Notes under the pieces: model-generated
What the model was told of the DNA's origin: nothing
Databases searched by the model: none
What the model saw: only the letters and a program-made list of their open reading frames with translations
NCBI GenBank assembly: GCA_017798125.1
Contig: CP059070.1
Location: forward strand, 1,984,001 to 2,048,000
Direction: 5' to 3'
Origin: Cryomorphaceae bacterium
GTDB lineage: Bacteria; Bacteroidota; Bacteroidia; Flavobacteriales; ECT2AJA-044
DNA: 64,000 nucleotides
In this document: in pieces, positions 25,499 through 34,214 of the stretch
Layout of the letters: every line of letters begins with the position of its first letter
Position numbering within the stretch: the first letter of the stretch is position 1
Program-made: the position numbers and the translations under genes

Positions 25499-26321
25499 TG
25501 GGGGCCTACGGCCCGATGAAGCTGTCCAGCTCAGTACGACTAATAGGGGATTTCGTTACGCTGATGGTGTTTTCGAGACCATCCGCGTCGTTCAGGGCAA
25601 GATTCACTTCTGGGAGGATCACTATTTCCGGCTCATGAGCGATATGCGGATTCTGCGCATGGAGATTCCATTGTCTTGGTCACCAGAATACCTGGAAGAG
25701 CAAATCCATGAAACCCTTAAGGCGAATGCTCTAGACAACGGTGCTGCACGAGTGCGGTTCTCCGTTTATCGCGCTGGAGGAGGGACTTATACGCCCGAGA
25801 CCCGTGAAGTAGAATACATTATTGAAGCATGGCCCTTGTTGGACGAGGAGTTCATCGTGCCGCAGGCAGGAAAAAACATTCAGCTCTTTCAAGATCACGC
25901 GAAACCGTCCGGACTCTTGTCCAATTTAAAAAGCAGTAATGCACAGGTCTACACCTTGGCCGGAATTTTTGCTCAGGAGAATGGCTTCGACGATGCGCTC
26001 TTGATCAATGAGCACAAGCACTTGGTTGAGGGTATTTCAAGCAATGTGTGGCTTGTTTTCGGTAAAACGGTCAAGACTCCTGGGTTGGATCAAGGCTGCG
26101 TTAAAGGAGTCGTTCGAACGAATCTTCTCAAGTGGTTGCCGAAATGGGGATACGAAGTAGAGGAAACCAAGATTACGCCTTTTGAGCTTCAGCGGGCCGA
26201 TGAAGTCTGGCTGACCAATACAATCAAGGGTCTGGAATGGGTAGGGCAGTACCGAAAGAAGACCTATTCCAATACAGAAGCCTCTGGAGTCGTGCGCCGC
26301 ATGAATATGGCGCTTACTTAA
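25485..26321 (+). CDS. Class IV PLP-dependent aminotransferase
   Basis: 278 residues. The class IV pattern is present: GFRYADGVFETIRVV near the start, KSSNAQVYTLAGIFAQENGFDDALLIN, then EGISSNVWLVFGK and GCVKGVVRTNLL. The Lys in SNLKSSNAQ is the probable PLP-binding residue. The family includes branched-chain aminotransferase, D-amino acid aminotransferase and aminodeoxychorismate lyase (PabC); the short length favours a PabC-like enzyme but does not settle it. A palindrome family copy (25496-25518) lies in its first codons. The 3' end overlaps the convergent yqgE by four bases. Confidence 0.85.
   Translation: MINFNGGLRPDEAVQLSTTNRGFRYADGVFETIRVVQGKIHFWEDHYFRLMSDMRILRMEIPLSWSPEYLEEQIHETLKANALDNGAARVRFSVYRAGGGTYTPETREVEYIIEAWPLLDEEFIVPQAGKNIQLFQDHAKPSGLLSNLKSSNAQVYTLAGIFAQENGFDDALLINEHKHLVEGISSNVWLVFGKTVKTPGLDQGCVKGVVRTNLLKWLPKWGYEVEETKITPFELQRADEVWLTNTIKGLEWVGQYRKKTYSNTEASGVVRRMNMALT
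25496..25518 (-). repeat. Short palindrome family, copy in aminotransferase N-terminus (G:C variant)
   Basis: Read on the minus strand: CATCG-G-GCC-GTA-GGC-C-CCCAT. A 5-bp stem with a 3-nt loop, coding for GLRPDE in the sense strand. Confidence 0.6.
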
Positions 26322-26887
26322 TTCAGTAAAGGATCCTTTGGGGCGTTCGCCCAAATCTTGTAGTCATCGCCAAGGTGCAGCAGAACCTTTTTCCAAAGGG
26401 TTTCGGGCTCATCGTTCAGTGGGTCAATAGAGCCTGCTTCCAGAACGACCCAGCTGTTTTCTTCTAGCTCCCCATCGAGCTGACGCGGGCTCCAGCCGCT
26501 ATAACCCATAAAGAATCGAATCTCATGGGACTCAACCACACCTGCGTGGAGAAGCGCTTTGAGCTGTTCAAAATCTCCTCCCCAGTATAGGTTGCCTTGA
26601 ATATGAATGGAGTCGGCTACGCGATCTCCTAAGGTGTGTACATAGAAGATGCTGTCGTTTTGCACGGGTCCGCCAAAAAAGACAGGGAACTCGCTTTCGG
26701 GTAGTTCGGGCACCAGTTCGTGAATGTAGAGGTCCATGGGCTTGTTCAGTACAAAGCCTACTGAACCTTCTTCATTGTGCTCCGTCAAAAGCACCACAGT
26801 TCGGTTGAAACTCTGATCAAGGAGCATAGGCTCGGCAATCAGGTACCGACCGATTCGCGCTTTTTTTATGGGGGTATGACGCATCAT
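26318..26887 (-). CDS. YqgE/AlgH family protein
   Basis: 189 residues with the family pattern GRYLIAEPMLLDQSFNRTVVLLTEHNEEGSVGFVLNKP and the closing FFMGYSGWSPRQLDGELEENSWVV. YqgE/AlgH proteins are conserved cytoplasmic proteins of unknown biochemical function. Divergent from pdxH. Confidence 0.92.
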   Translation of the reverse strand: MMRHTPIKKARIGRYLIAEPMLLDQSFNRTVVLLTEHNEEGSVGFVLNKPMDLYIHELVPELPESEFPVFFGGPVQNDSIFYVHTLGDRVADSIHIQGNLYWGGDFEQLKALLHAGVVESHEIRFFMGYSGWSPRQLDGELEENSWVVLEAGSIDPLNDEPETLWKKVLLHLGDDYKIWANAPKDPLLN

Positions 26888-26975
26888 CTATGAACGAATG
26901 TAGGGGGCAAAGCATTAGAATCCAAAGCCCTCATCGTATATTTGTTAACAGGATAATAACGTAAAAACCCCGACT

Positions 26976-27617
26976 ATGGGTATGCTTGCCAACATGCGTG
27001 AAGAGTACACGAAAGGGACCCTTCACAAGTCGGATCTCCATCCCGATCCACTCGCTCAATTTCAATTGTGGTTTGATCAAATCCGAGACATGGAAGTTGC
27101 GGATGCGAACGCCTTTACGCTAAGTACGCTTGATCATCGTGGATTCCCCACCGGTCGTGTGGTACTGCTCAAAGGAATCGAAGACGGGCGCTTCGTGTTC
27201 TACACGAACTACAACAGTGAAAAAGGAACACATCTGACTCAGCATCCTTCTTGCGGTATGACCTTTTTCTGGAGAGAACTCGAACGCCAGGTGCGCATCA
27301 CGGGAACGGTGGAGAAGGTGGCGCCTGAAGTATCAGATGCCTATTTCAATTCTCGGCCCTATGGAAGCCAGTTGGGTGCGGTGGCCTCTCCGCAGAGCAA
27401 TATTATTGAAAGTAGGGCGTGGCTTGAAGATCGCTGGAAAAAGCTACAAGAGGAACATCCAGAAGCGTCGGATATTGATCGGCCCGATCACTGGGGTGGT
27501 TTTGCCATTACTCCCTTAGATTTTGAATTCTGGCAGGGGAGAGCCAGTAGGCTGCATGATCGGTTTCGCTATCGTCCCGAAGGGACTGAGTGGGCTATTG
27601 AGCGGTTAGCTCCCTAA
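26976..27617 (+). CDS. pdxH: Pyridoxamine 5'-phosphate oxidase
   Basis: 213 residues, standard for PdxH. FMN- and PLP-binding signatures are RVVLLKGIEDGRFVFYTNYNSEKG, FFWRELERQVRITG and FNSRPYGSQLGAVASPQS, and the C-terminus ends with the usual WQGRASRLHDRFRY segment. It oxidises pyridoxine or pyridoxamine 5'-phosphate to PLP, the cofactor of the neighbouring aminotransferase. TATATTTG at 26937-26944 may be its -7 element. Confidence 0.95.
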   Translation: MGMLANMREEYTKGTLHKSDLHPDPLAQFQLWFDQIRDMEVADANAFTLSTLDHRGFPTGRVVLLKGIEDGRFVFYTNYNSEKGTHLTQHPSCGMTFFWRELERQVRITGTVEKVAPEVSDAYFNSRPYGSQLGAVASPQSNIIESRAWLEDRWKKLQEEHPEASDIDRPDHWGGFAITPLDFEFWQGRASRLHDRFRYRPEGTEWAIERLAP

Positions 27618-27646
27618 ACGGACGCACCTTACAAACATACAGGCAT

Positions 27647-27680
27647 AAAAAAACCCGGCACCAAGGCCGGGTTTTTTATT
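27647..27680. terminator. Bidirectional terminator between pdxH and the HU gene
   Basis: An A-run, ACCCGGC, loop, GCCGGGT and a T-run, serving both convergent genes. Confidence 0.88.
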
Positions 27681-27693
27681 CTTTCGTGAATTC

Positions 27694-27966
27694 TTAGTTC
27701 ACTTTGCTGTTCAAGTCAGCACCAGCTTTGAACTTCACAACGTTCTTAGCAGCGATTTTGATGGTAGCACCAGTTTGTGGGTTACGACCTTCGCGTGCAC
27801 TACGCTTAGAAACAGAGAAAGATCCGAATCCTACCAAAGAGATACGACCGCCTTTTTTCAAGGCATCAGATACATTGTCTGTGAAAGAGTCCAATGCTTT
27901 TTTTGCAGCAGCTTTTGAGATTCCGGCGTCTTCCGCCATAGCATCGATCAAGTCAGCTTTGTTCAT
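27694..27966 (-). CDS. hup: HU family DNA-binding protein
   Basis: 90 residues. The sequence follows the HU/IHF fold: an N-terminal helix pair (MNKADLIDAMAEDAGISKAAAKKAL), then VGFGSFSVSKRSAREGRNPQTGA with the DNA-intercalating NPQTG arm. HU dimers bend and compact DNA. A strong promoter lies upstream (28019-28048). Codons are those of highly expressed genes. Confidence 0.95.
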   Translation of the reverse strand: MNKADLIDAMAEDAGISKAAAKKALDSFTDNVSDALKKGGRISLVGFGSFSVSKRSAREGRNPQTGATIKIAAKNVVKFKAGADLNSKVN

Positions 27967-28018
27967 AACAAATCGAAATTAAAGGTTAAACATTCATTGT
28001 TTTGGTTCCAATGCCCTA

Positions 28019-28048
28019 CAAAGTTAGACTTGTAGCGGGTTCACGCAA
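28019..28048 (-). promoter_or_regulatory. Promoter of the HU gene
   Basis: On the minus strand TTG, 19 bases, TAACTTTG: an ideal Bacteroidota sigma-A promoter. The leader to the ATG is about 50 bases. Confidence 0.75.
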
Positions 28049-28134
28049 GATTTGCCCTTCAAAACAGGCTGTTTTGTTGATAATTGCGCAAAATTGTTAA
28101 TAAACCCACCTCAAATGCAGTGCTGGTGCGGGTT

Positions 28135-29067
28135 TCAGGCGAATTTCAACTCGGTTTTACCCCCTAAACCGTTGATGAAGTCATTTGCACGCATCCGCTT
28201 TTTACCCGCTGGCTGTAATTCCAGGATCTCCAAACGCCCTGATCCACACCCTACAAAGATCTGCTTCCCTTCAACGCGAACGACCCCTTCAGGTGCGCTG
28301 CCATCAGCTTGGCGAGTGCTGTATATTTTCACCTTCAATGGCCCTTGTTCTTGTTCCCAATGGGTCCACGCTCCGGGAAATGGAGAAAGGCCGCGCACGA
28401 GATTGTGAATTTCATCTACGGGTTTGGACCAGTCCAAGTGTCCGGTTTCGGAGTTGAGCTTTGGCGCAGGTTTGAGCTCCTGTTCTTTACTTTGGACAAT
28501 TGGCGAGAGGCTGCCGGCTTCCAATCCATCCAAGGTCTGAAGAGCCAATTCAGCTCCGGAGCTCATAAGGCGACCGTACAGATCTTCTAGAAGGTCATTT
28601 GGACCGATGGGTTCTTCGGTTTGCAGGAGAATGTTTCCAGTATCAATTTCTTCGTCTAGGAGAAAAGTAGTCACCCCCGTTTTCGTCTCCCCATTGATCA
28701 GCGCCCAATTGATGGGTGCCGCACCGCGGTATTGAGGCAGAAGGGAGGCATGTACATTAAACGTTCCTTTGGGAGGCAAAGCCCAAACACTTTTAGGAAG
28801 CATGCGGAAGGCGACCACGACAATGGCTTCGGGCTTCCACGATTCTAACTGGCGTTGAAACTCCGGATCCCGAAGCTTTTCGGGTTGAGCGAGTGGGAGG
28901 CCGTGCTCCACAGCAAAATCCTTGACTGCTGAAGATTTGAGTTTCCTTCCCCTTCCAGCTGGGCGGTCTGGCGCTGTGACGACACCCGCAACTTCGTGCT
29001 TGCTCCTTAAAATGGCGTCCAAGGTTGCAACGGCAAACTCGGGCGTTCCCATGAATACTACTCTCAA
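28135..29067 (-). CDS. fmt: Methionyl-tRNA formyltransferase
   Basis: 310 residues. Formyltransferase motifs: VVFMGTPEFAVATLD at the start, NVHASLLPQYRGAAPINWALI with the Asn-His catalytic pair, and GVTTFLLDEEIDTGNIL. It formylates initiator Met-tRNA using 10-formyl-tetrahydrofolate. Only four bases separate it from the recQ-like gene upstream, so the two are probably co-transcribed. Confidence 0.95.
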   Translation of the reverse strand: MRVVFMGTPEFAVATLDAILRSKHEVAGVVTAPDRPAGRGRKLKSSAVKDFAVEHGLPLAQPEKLRDPEFQRQLESWKPEAIVVVAFRMLPKSVWALPPKGTFNVHASLLPQYRGAAPINWALINGETKTGVTTFLLDEEIDTGNILLQTEEPIGPNDLLEDLYGRLMSSGAELALQTLDGLEAGSLSPIVQSKEQELKPAPKLNSETGHLDWSKPVDEIHNLVRGLSPFPGAWTHWEQEQGPLKVKIYSTRQADGSAPEGVVRVEGKQIFVGCGSGRLEILELQPAGKKRMRANDFINGLGGKTELKFA

Positions 29068-29071
29068 TGCG

Positions 29072-30970
29072 CTAGTTTTTTTCCTGATTCACTACAACGA
29101 GCTCGGGGCCTTCCCAATGAAGTCTTCCTGCTTCAACCTGAATGCGTATCCAGGACTGAATTTCTTCAGATTTCCCGGGATAATGTGCCATCACCTGATT
29201 CCATTCTCTTTGCGAACCCTTTAAGTAGGTCCACAAGGCATCGTCATTCAAGTCTTTGCGTCCAAGGCAAAGGTCGCATTTTCCGCAAGGCTCGGTACCC
29301 CTTTCGCCAAAGTAGGCCAACAAATGCGCCGATCGACATCCGCTGGCTAGTTCAAGGTATTCGACCATGGCCCCAATACGTTCTTCCTTTCTGGACCGCA
29401 AGTCAGAAAGAGCCTTGCGATTCCAGGGCAAGTGCTTGGTGTTTTGCCTAGGAATGGTCATCCACAATCGGTCGGCTGCAGGCCGCGCTTTGTACGACCA
29501 TAATTCTTGTGCTTGCCCTTGTTCCAGTTCTTTCCTGATCTCCTTGGGAGTTGCACCGAGTTTTGCCGCCATTCGGTTCTCGTCAATATGCGCCCCTTCT
29601 TCGGTGATTCCCGGATAGGAGCGGAGTAGGAATTGAATGACTTTGTCTGCCAACGGGTGGCGCAACCGCGCCTCATATAGGCTGCGATTCGAAGCCGTAA
29701 TATGTAAATAGGAACGCTCCTTGTATCCATCACTCAAATGCCAAAACCCGTCCTTGTCCAAGAGGTCGATGGTCTGATAAACACCGTAGAGGTCGAACTC
29801 ATAGTGTCGAGCAAACTCTTTGAGGTCGAGATCGAAGCTCTGTTCTGCTCCACTACCGATTGGTAAATGAAGGTAGTTCATCAGCGCATCGTAGTGGCGA
29901 TGAACATCTTTTTCAGTCACTAATTGCTCCACATAGCGTTCGTAGAGCTGATCCCCATCACGGGCATCATAAAACACGTAGGATACGGCGTCTTTGCCGT
30001 CGCGACCCGCTCGACCTGCTTCCTGAAAGTAGCTTTCGATACAGTCCGCAGGTTCCCAATGCAGAACCCAGCGCACATCGGGTTTGTCAATACCCATCCC
30101 AAAGGCATTGGTGGCGACCATAACACGCACCTCATTTTTGGTCCATGCGGACTGCCTTGCCGCCTTTTCAGCGGGATCTACTCCTGCGTGGTAGTATTGT
30201 GCAGACAAACCTCTTCGTTGAAGAAAAGAGCCGATTTCCTGAGTTTTACGTCTATTTCTGACATAAATGATGCCAGGGCCTTCGTGTTCGCTAAGAAGCG
30301 CCTGAACAGCGCCGAATTTATCTCGAGTCGGCCAAACGCGATAGGCGAGGTTCTCACGGGCAAAGCTCTTTCGTATGATGTGGTCTTCCTCAAACTCGAG
30401 TTGCTCTTGAATGTCTTCCACCACATCGGGCGTAGCGGAAGCGGTGAGCGCAAGTACGGGTACTTTTGGAAGCCAAGATCTGACTTCTTTGATCAAGCGA
30501 TAGGCAGGCCTAAAGTCATACCCCCACTCACTAATGCAATGCGCTTCGTCCACAGCGATAAGCTCTATGGGCATTTGCGGAAGACGAGCTCGAACGATCT
30601 CGGTACGGAGCCGTTCAGGAGAGAGGTACAGAAAGGAAATGGCGCCCGTCATGGCATTCTCGAGTGCGAGGTCGGTTTGGCGATGATCGAGTTCAGAAGT
30701 CAGAGCAATGGCTCGGATGCCTCGATCCTGAAGTGCCTTGACTTGGTCGTTCATCAAGGCGATCAAGGGACTGATGACCAGAGTCATTCCGGGTCGGCAG
30801 AGGGTAGGGATTTGAAAACACAGGGATTTACCGCCTCCAGTGGGCATTAAGGCCAAGGTGTCGCGGCCTTCAAGAACGGCTTCTATGATCTGTTCTTGGG
30901 GTTCCCGAAAGCCATCATATCCCCAGTACTTCTGGAGAACTTCTAGAGGTGTTGCGTTCTGAGCTGACAT
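29072..30970 (-). CDS. recQ: RecQ family ATP-dependent DNA helicase
   Basis: 632 residues. Motif I GGGKSLCFQIP, DEAH box in VDEAHCISEWGYDFRPAY, motif VI QEAGRAGRDG and the zinc-binding Cys cluster CRSAHLLAYFGERGTEPCGKC..C typical of RecQ. The region after the zinc site is only about 60 residues, so the HRDC domain of E. coli RecQ appears to be missing. It unwinds DNA 3'-5' in recombination and fork repair. Confidence 0.93.
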   Translation of the reverse strand: MSAQNATPLEVLQKYWGYDGFREPQEQIIEAVLEGRDTLALMPTGGGKSLCFQIPTLCRPGMTLVISPLIALMNDQVKALQDRGIRAIALTSELDHRQTDLALENAMTGAISFLYLSPERLRTEIVRARLPQMPIELIAVDEAHCISEWGYDFRPAYRLIKEVRSWLPKVPVLALTASATPDVVEDIQEQLEFEEDHIIRKSFARENLAYRVWPTRDKFGAVQALLSEHEGPGIIYVRNRRKTQEIGSFLQRRGLSAQYYHAGVDPAEKAARQSAWTKNEVRVMVATNAFGMGIDKPDVRWVLHWEPADCIESYFQEAGRAGRDGKDAVSYVFYDARDGDQLYERYVEQLVTEKDVHRHYDALMNYLHLPIGSGAEQSFDLDLKEFARHYEFDLYGVYQTIDLLDKDGFWHLSDGYKERSYLHITASNRSLYEARLRHPLADKVIQFLLRSYPGITEEGAHIDENRMAAKLGATPKEIRKELEQGQAQELWSYKARPAADRLWMTIPRQNTKHLPWNRKALSDLRSRKEERIGAMVEYLELASGCRSAHLLAYFGERGTEPCGKCDLCLGRKDLNDDALWTYLKGSQREWNQVMAHYPGKSEEIQSWIRIQVEAGRLHWEGPELVVVNQEKN

Positions 30971-31027
30971 GCTTCAGCGAACTTAAGAAATGGAAGGGCC
31001 AATGACGAACCCTCAGGGCAGACTTGT

Positions 31028-31510
31028 TCAGTATTTTATACCGAGGCTTTTGTAGATAAAGGCGATCAGCCAGGCGGGGCCAATCATCAAGAATTGAAGG
31101 TCTTCAAAGAAACTGGGTTTCTCACCTTCAATCTTGTGCCCAATAAACTGCCCAATCCAGGCCAGTACAAAGATAATTCCGGCGATTTGCCATACCGGCA
31201 TTCCTCCCTGAGCCGCAAGGACTTTGATGACGTACAGGCAAAAGGCGGAGAAGGTGGCTACTCCTAAGAACATGGCGGTACTCAGTCGAATGTAAAAAAT
31301 CAATCCTACCAGTACCAAGACCGTTCCCCAATGCACGTACGGTTGGAACGGTTCAGAGACAAGTCCTTTTAAACCAGCCGATGGGATGCCCGAAAGGAGG
31401 CCTAACACGCTCCAGAAGATAAGGGGCACACAGATCCAGTGGATTAATTTGTTTGTGGCGTTCTGGTGGCTCACTCCGTAATCGTCGAGCCATTGCTGCA
31501 TTGTTCTCAT
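31028..31510 (-). CDS. Mpo1-like (DUF962) membrane protein
   Basis: 160 residues. The N-terminus MQQWLDDYGVSHQNATNKLIHWICVPLIFWSVLGLL carries the conserved H residues of the DUF962/Mpo1 family, and four membrane helices follow. Yeast Mpo1 is an iron-dependent dioxygenase in fatty acid alpha-oxidation; the bacterial role is unknown. It overlaps the upstream small membrane protein by four bases. Confidence 0.85.
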   Translation of the reverse strand: MRTMQQWLDDYGVSHQNATNKLIHWICVPLIFWSVLGLLSGIPSAGLKGLVSEPFQPYVHWGTVLVLVGLIFYIRLSTAMFLGVATFSAFCLYVIKVLAAQGGMPVWQIAGIIFVLAWIGQFIGHKIEGEKPSFFEDLQFLMIGPAWLIAFIYKSLGIKY

Positions 31511-31866
31511 GGGTTCATGTATTGGTTTTGCTTCTTTTTAGCGGGCAGGGTGATTCGATTCACCGCAATAGCAGTAAAGGAGGACGTCAACGCTGTGACG
31601 AAGGTGACGATCACATATGGGTGAATACTGCCCAGACCCAGCACTTCAGCGAGTAAGCCGCTCACTTCAGGATTGGGCTGGAAAAAGACAAACAGGAGAA
31701 GGAGGGCGGCTACAGACGCACTCAGGTACTGAAAGAAGTTGATGTGCCTTCTGGGAAACAATCCAGCAAGGGCGCTAAACGTGAAGAGAAGTCGAGTGTC
31801 TTCAAGTCCGAAGGCCAGCAGAAACAGCGCACAGTGGATGACAAATGTAAAGTAGGGGCTTTTCAT
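31507..31866 (-). CDS. Small conserved membrane protein of unknown function
   Basis: 119 residues with four hydrophobic helices (for example ALFLLAFGLEDTRLLFTFSALAGLF and SVAALLLLFVFF). I do not recognise the family. It overlaps the Mpo1-like gene by four bases and lies two bases after the penicillin-acylase stop, so it sits in the middle of a three-gene operon. Confidence 0.6.
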   Translation of the reverse strand: MKSPYFTFVIHCALFLLAFGLEDTRLLFTFSALAGLFPRRHINFFQYLSASVAALLLLFVFFQPNPEVSGLLAEVLGLGSIHPYVIVTFVTALTSSFTAIAVNRITLPAKKKQNQYMNP

Positions 31867-31867
31867 C

Positions 31868-34204
31868 TTACTTGAAATTTATGGCTTGTTTCCATTGTTT
31901 TTCCTGAGGGGCCTTCACGAATTCTACTTTGAAGTACTGTCCGTTGTACCAGTCATCTACTTGATCGCTGTAGTTGGGGTGTTCCGGGCGACCGACTTGA
32001 CCGCCAGCGATGACGAAATCAGCTTTGGGTCCTTCAGGAGTAAGCTCAATAACGGTGCGCATGGCTGCGCCGTGAGTGCCGGGTTCTCCGCTCGAAACAT
32101 TGACGGTTCGGTTACTCCCTTTACCAGCTAAGGTATCGTAATTGAAGGCCGGTATACGCGCGATGTGGCGAAGTGTAATCTTGTGGTAATCCCCGTAGCG
32201 CCAGTCGTTCGGTTCCTTGCTGAGGAACTTGTTTTTCATGTCCTCTAAGACATCCTTCCACAATTGCTCTGCAATTGGAGCAATGTAAATGGGGCCGTCA
32301 AGTCCCGGAAGAGTATCGCTCTGACGGATCATCATAAAGAGGTTTTCTGCTCGAGGCTTGAAGTCGAAGTCTCCAACCAGTAATTCGCTAATGGTGTCGT
32401 GAAGCATCCACTTATAGTAGTTGTAGACGGTCGCTCCCTGACTTTTCTGATCAGAGGTCCCATCCCAGTCACCGAGCACCTTCATCATATCGTAAGGAGC
32501 GTATTTGTGGATGTGGTCTTTCAACAGTGGCCATTCGCCGTCCACCACATCGTACTGCATGTCTTTGAGGTAGCTTCGGTCAATCTTCTCGCGAGCTTCC
32601 ATCATGGCGCCGATTCGACGGCCTCGCGCCGTAGGCGTAAACATATAACTCAAATAGGCGCTCAGTGAATCAGCCACCTGATGTTGATTGGCGCTGTGGT
32701 TCCAGCCTTTCTCGGGGTTGAGCACGTAGAGTGTTTTCCCCATATGCTTGAAGACCTGACGGTCCGATGATCGCTTCGCCTCAATAATCCCTCTAGTCGG
32801 TTGGTTGTGCATCGCGGCAAACCCGGCCGTGACCATTCCGATATCCCCATGGCGATCCGCGAGTACGAAGTTCTGAGGGGGGTGACCAAATCCTTGAAGA
32901 GCCTCGTATCCCTCTTGCAAACTTTCGGCGTACGAAAGCTTCTTGAGGGCTTTCATTTCATTCTTGGTGAAGTCCGAGGCCACCCAATTGGTGGCTAAGA
33001 ACTCGCCGTCAATGGTGTCGGTAGGGCCGAAGTAGGTGTCATAGTAGGTGATGGAGACGGCTTTTTCGCCTTTGACCGGAATTTCAACGGTGCGGGCTTC
33101 CAAGGGTGTCCAGGCTCCATCGAGCATGTAGTTGCCCTTTCCGTCGGTCTCAAGGTGGTAAAAGTCCGTTAAGTCCCAGGTGGCATTGGTCATGCCCCAG
33201 GCCAGGTCCTTGGTGTATCCGGACACTATGAATGGGGCTCCAGGAACACAGAGGCCATGAACGACGCGGTCACCAATGACTTGGTGGACTTCGTACCAAG
33301 TTCCCGGAAGATCGAGTGCCAGGTGGGTATCGTTGCACAAAAAGGCGTTTCCCGTTGCGGATTTCTCTGCTGAGATGGCCCAGTTGTTGCTCCCGAGGTC
33401 TTGGCGATTGTGGTCGGTGATGTACGCGCCGGGGAAATCGCTATCCGAAGTGTAGGCTTCAGGTGCGTCACTGTAGGCCGCAGCCGTGAGTTCTGTTCCC
33501 GAGATTTCGGGATAGATGGGATAATTGTAGTCGGATGCCCAAGGGTAGTAGATGTCGATTAGACTGTCTGGAAGGTATTTCTGAAGGGCGCTGAATTTGA
33601 GATCGTCTTCGCGATAGTCGAGCACCTTGTCCATATAACGTACCAAGAGAATGGGCGTGTGAGCTTCCATGGGTTTGGGCTCAAATCCGAGAAGCTGATA
33701 CTCCAAGGGGCGTTGCGCGGGATCCAGCGTGGCCAGGTAGGCATTGAAACCTTCGGCATACGCGTCGAATTGGAGCTTCATTTTAGGGTCGCTTTCCTCC
33801 AGGGCTTCGTATTGAGCCATAGCTTGGGCCTCAAAATCGAACTTGAGCCACCAGCGATCACTGGGAAGAGCGCGTGCCCCGACCACCTCAGACAGACGAC
33901 CACGGACGGTACGGCGGAGCATTTCCACTTGGAAAAGTCGGTCCTTGGCGTGGGTGTAGCCCATTCCGTAGGCCATGGCGAATTCGTTGTTGGCAAAGAC
34001 GTGGGCAACTCCTCGGTCATCGTACCGTAGGTACAAACTAGGGTAAGGAGAGCCTTCGATGTCGATGGTCTCGTCGGAGTGCTCAATTTGAAGAGGGGTA
34101 GTGGGGTAGAGCAAGAATTGCTGAAGGGGCGGAAGTCCGCTCCACGGATAGTTGAGAACACCAATCCAGAGGATGAGTACAATCAGCCAGGACCATTTGC
34201 GCAT
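31868..34204 (-). CDS. Penicillin acylase family protein (N-terminal nucleophile amidase)
   Basis: 778 residues. A signal anchor (WSWLIVLILWIGVLNYPW) is followed by an alpha chain, a linker and the beta-chain start LGSNNWAISAEKSATG, whose Ser is the self-cleavage and catalytic residue. Ntn hydrolases of this family cleave amide side chains such as acyl-homoserine lactones or beta-lactams; the natural substrate is unknown. I chose MRKWSW at 34204 because the longer frame adds a charged tail that would block the signal. A short palindrome copy (32622-32642) codes part of FTPTARGRRIG. Confidence 0.87.
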   Translation of the reverse strand: MRKWSWLIVLILWIGVLNYPWSGLPPLQQFLLYPTTPLQIEHSDETIDIEGSPYPSLYLRYDDRGVAHVFANNEFAMAYGMGYTHAKDRLFQVEMLRRTVRGRLSEVVGARALPSDRWWLKFDFEAQAMAQYEALEESDPKMKLQFDAYAEGFNAYLATLDPAQRPLEYQLLGFEPKPMEAHTPILLVRYMDKVLDYREDDLKFSALQKYLPDSLIDIYYPWASDYNYPIYPEISGTELTAAAYSDAPEAYTSDSDFPGAYITDHNRQDLGSNNWAISAEKSATGNAFLCNDTHLALDLPGTWYEVHQVIGDRVVHGLCVPGAPFIVSGYTKDLAWGMTNATWDLTDFYHLETDGKGNYMLDGAWTPLEARTVEIPVKGEKAVSITYYDTYFGPTDTIDGEFLATNWVASDFTKNEMKALKKLSYAESLQEGYEALQGFGHPPQNFVLADRHGDIGMVTAGFAAMHNQPTRGIIEAKRSSDRQVFKHMGKTLYVLNPEKGWNHSANQHQVADSLSAYLSYMFTPTARGRRIGAMMEAREKIDRSYLKDMQYDVVDGEWPLLKDHIHKYAPYDMMKVLGDWDGTSDQKSQGATVYNYYKWMLHDTISELLVGDFDFKPRAENLFMMIRQSDTLPGLDGPIYIAPIAEQLWKDVLEDMKNKFLSKEPNDWRYGDYHKITLRHIARIPAFNYDTLAGKGSNRTVNVSSGEPGTHGAAMRTVIELTPEGPKADFVIAGGQVGRPEHPNYSDQVDDWYNGQYFKVEFVKAPQEKQWKQAINFK
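32622..32642 (+). repeat. Short palindrome family, copy in penicillin acylase (C:G variant)
   Basis: CCTCG-C-GCC-GTA-GGC-G-TAAAC. The stem is one pair shorter than in other copies because the outer C is T. Confidence 0.5.
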
Positions 34205-34214
34205 AGGGCTACGT

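Noticed and set aside
26326-26352. TTTGGGGCGTTCGCCCAAA near the yqgE stop as a palindrome family member
   Set aside because: The core is GGGCG/CGCCC, not GCC/GGC, and flanks differ. It may be a local hairpin for the convergent genes.
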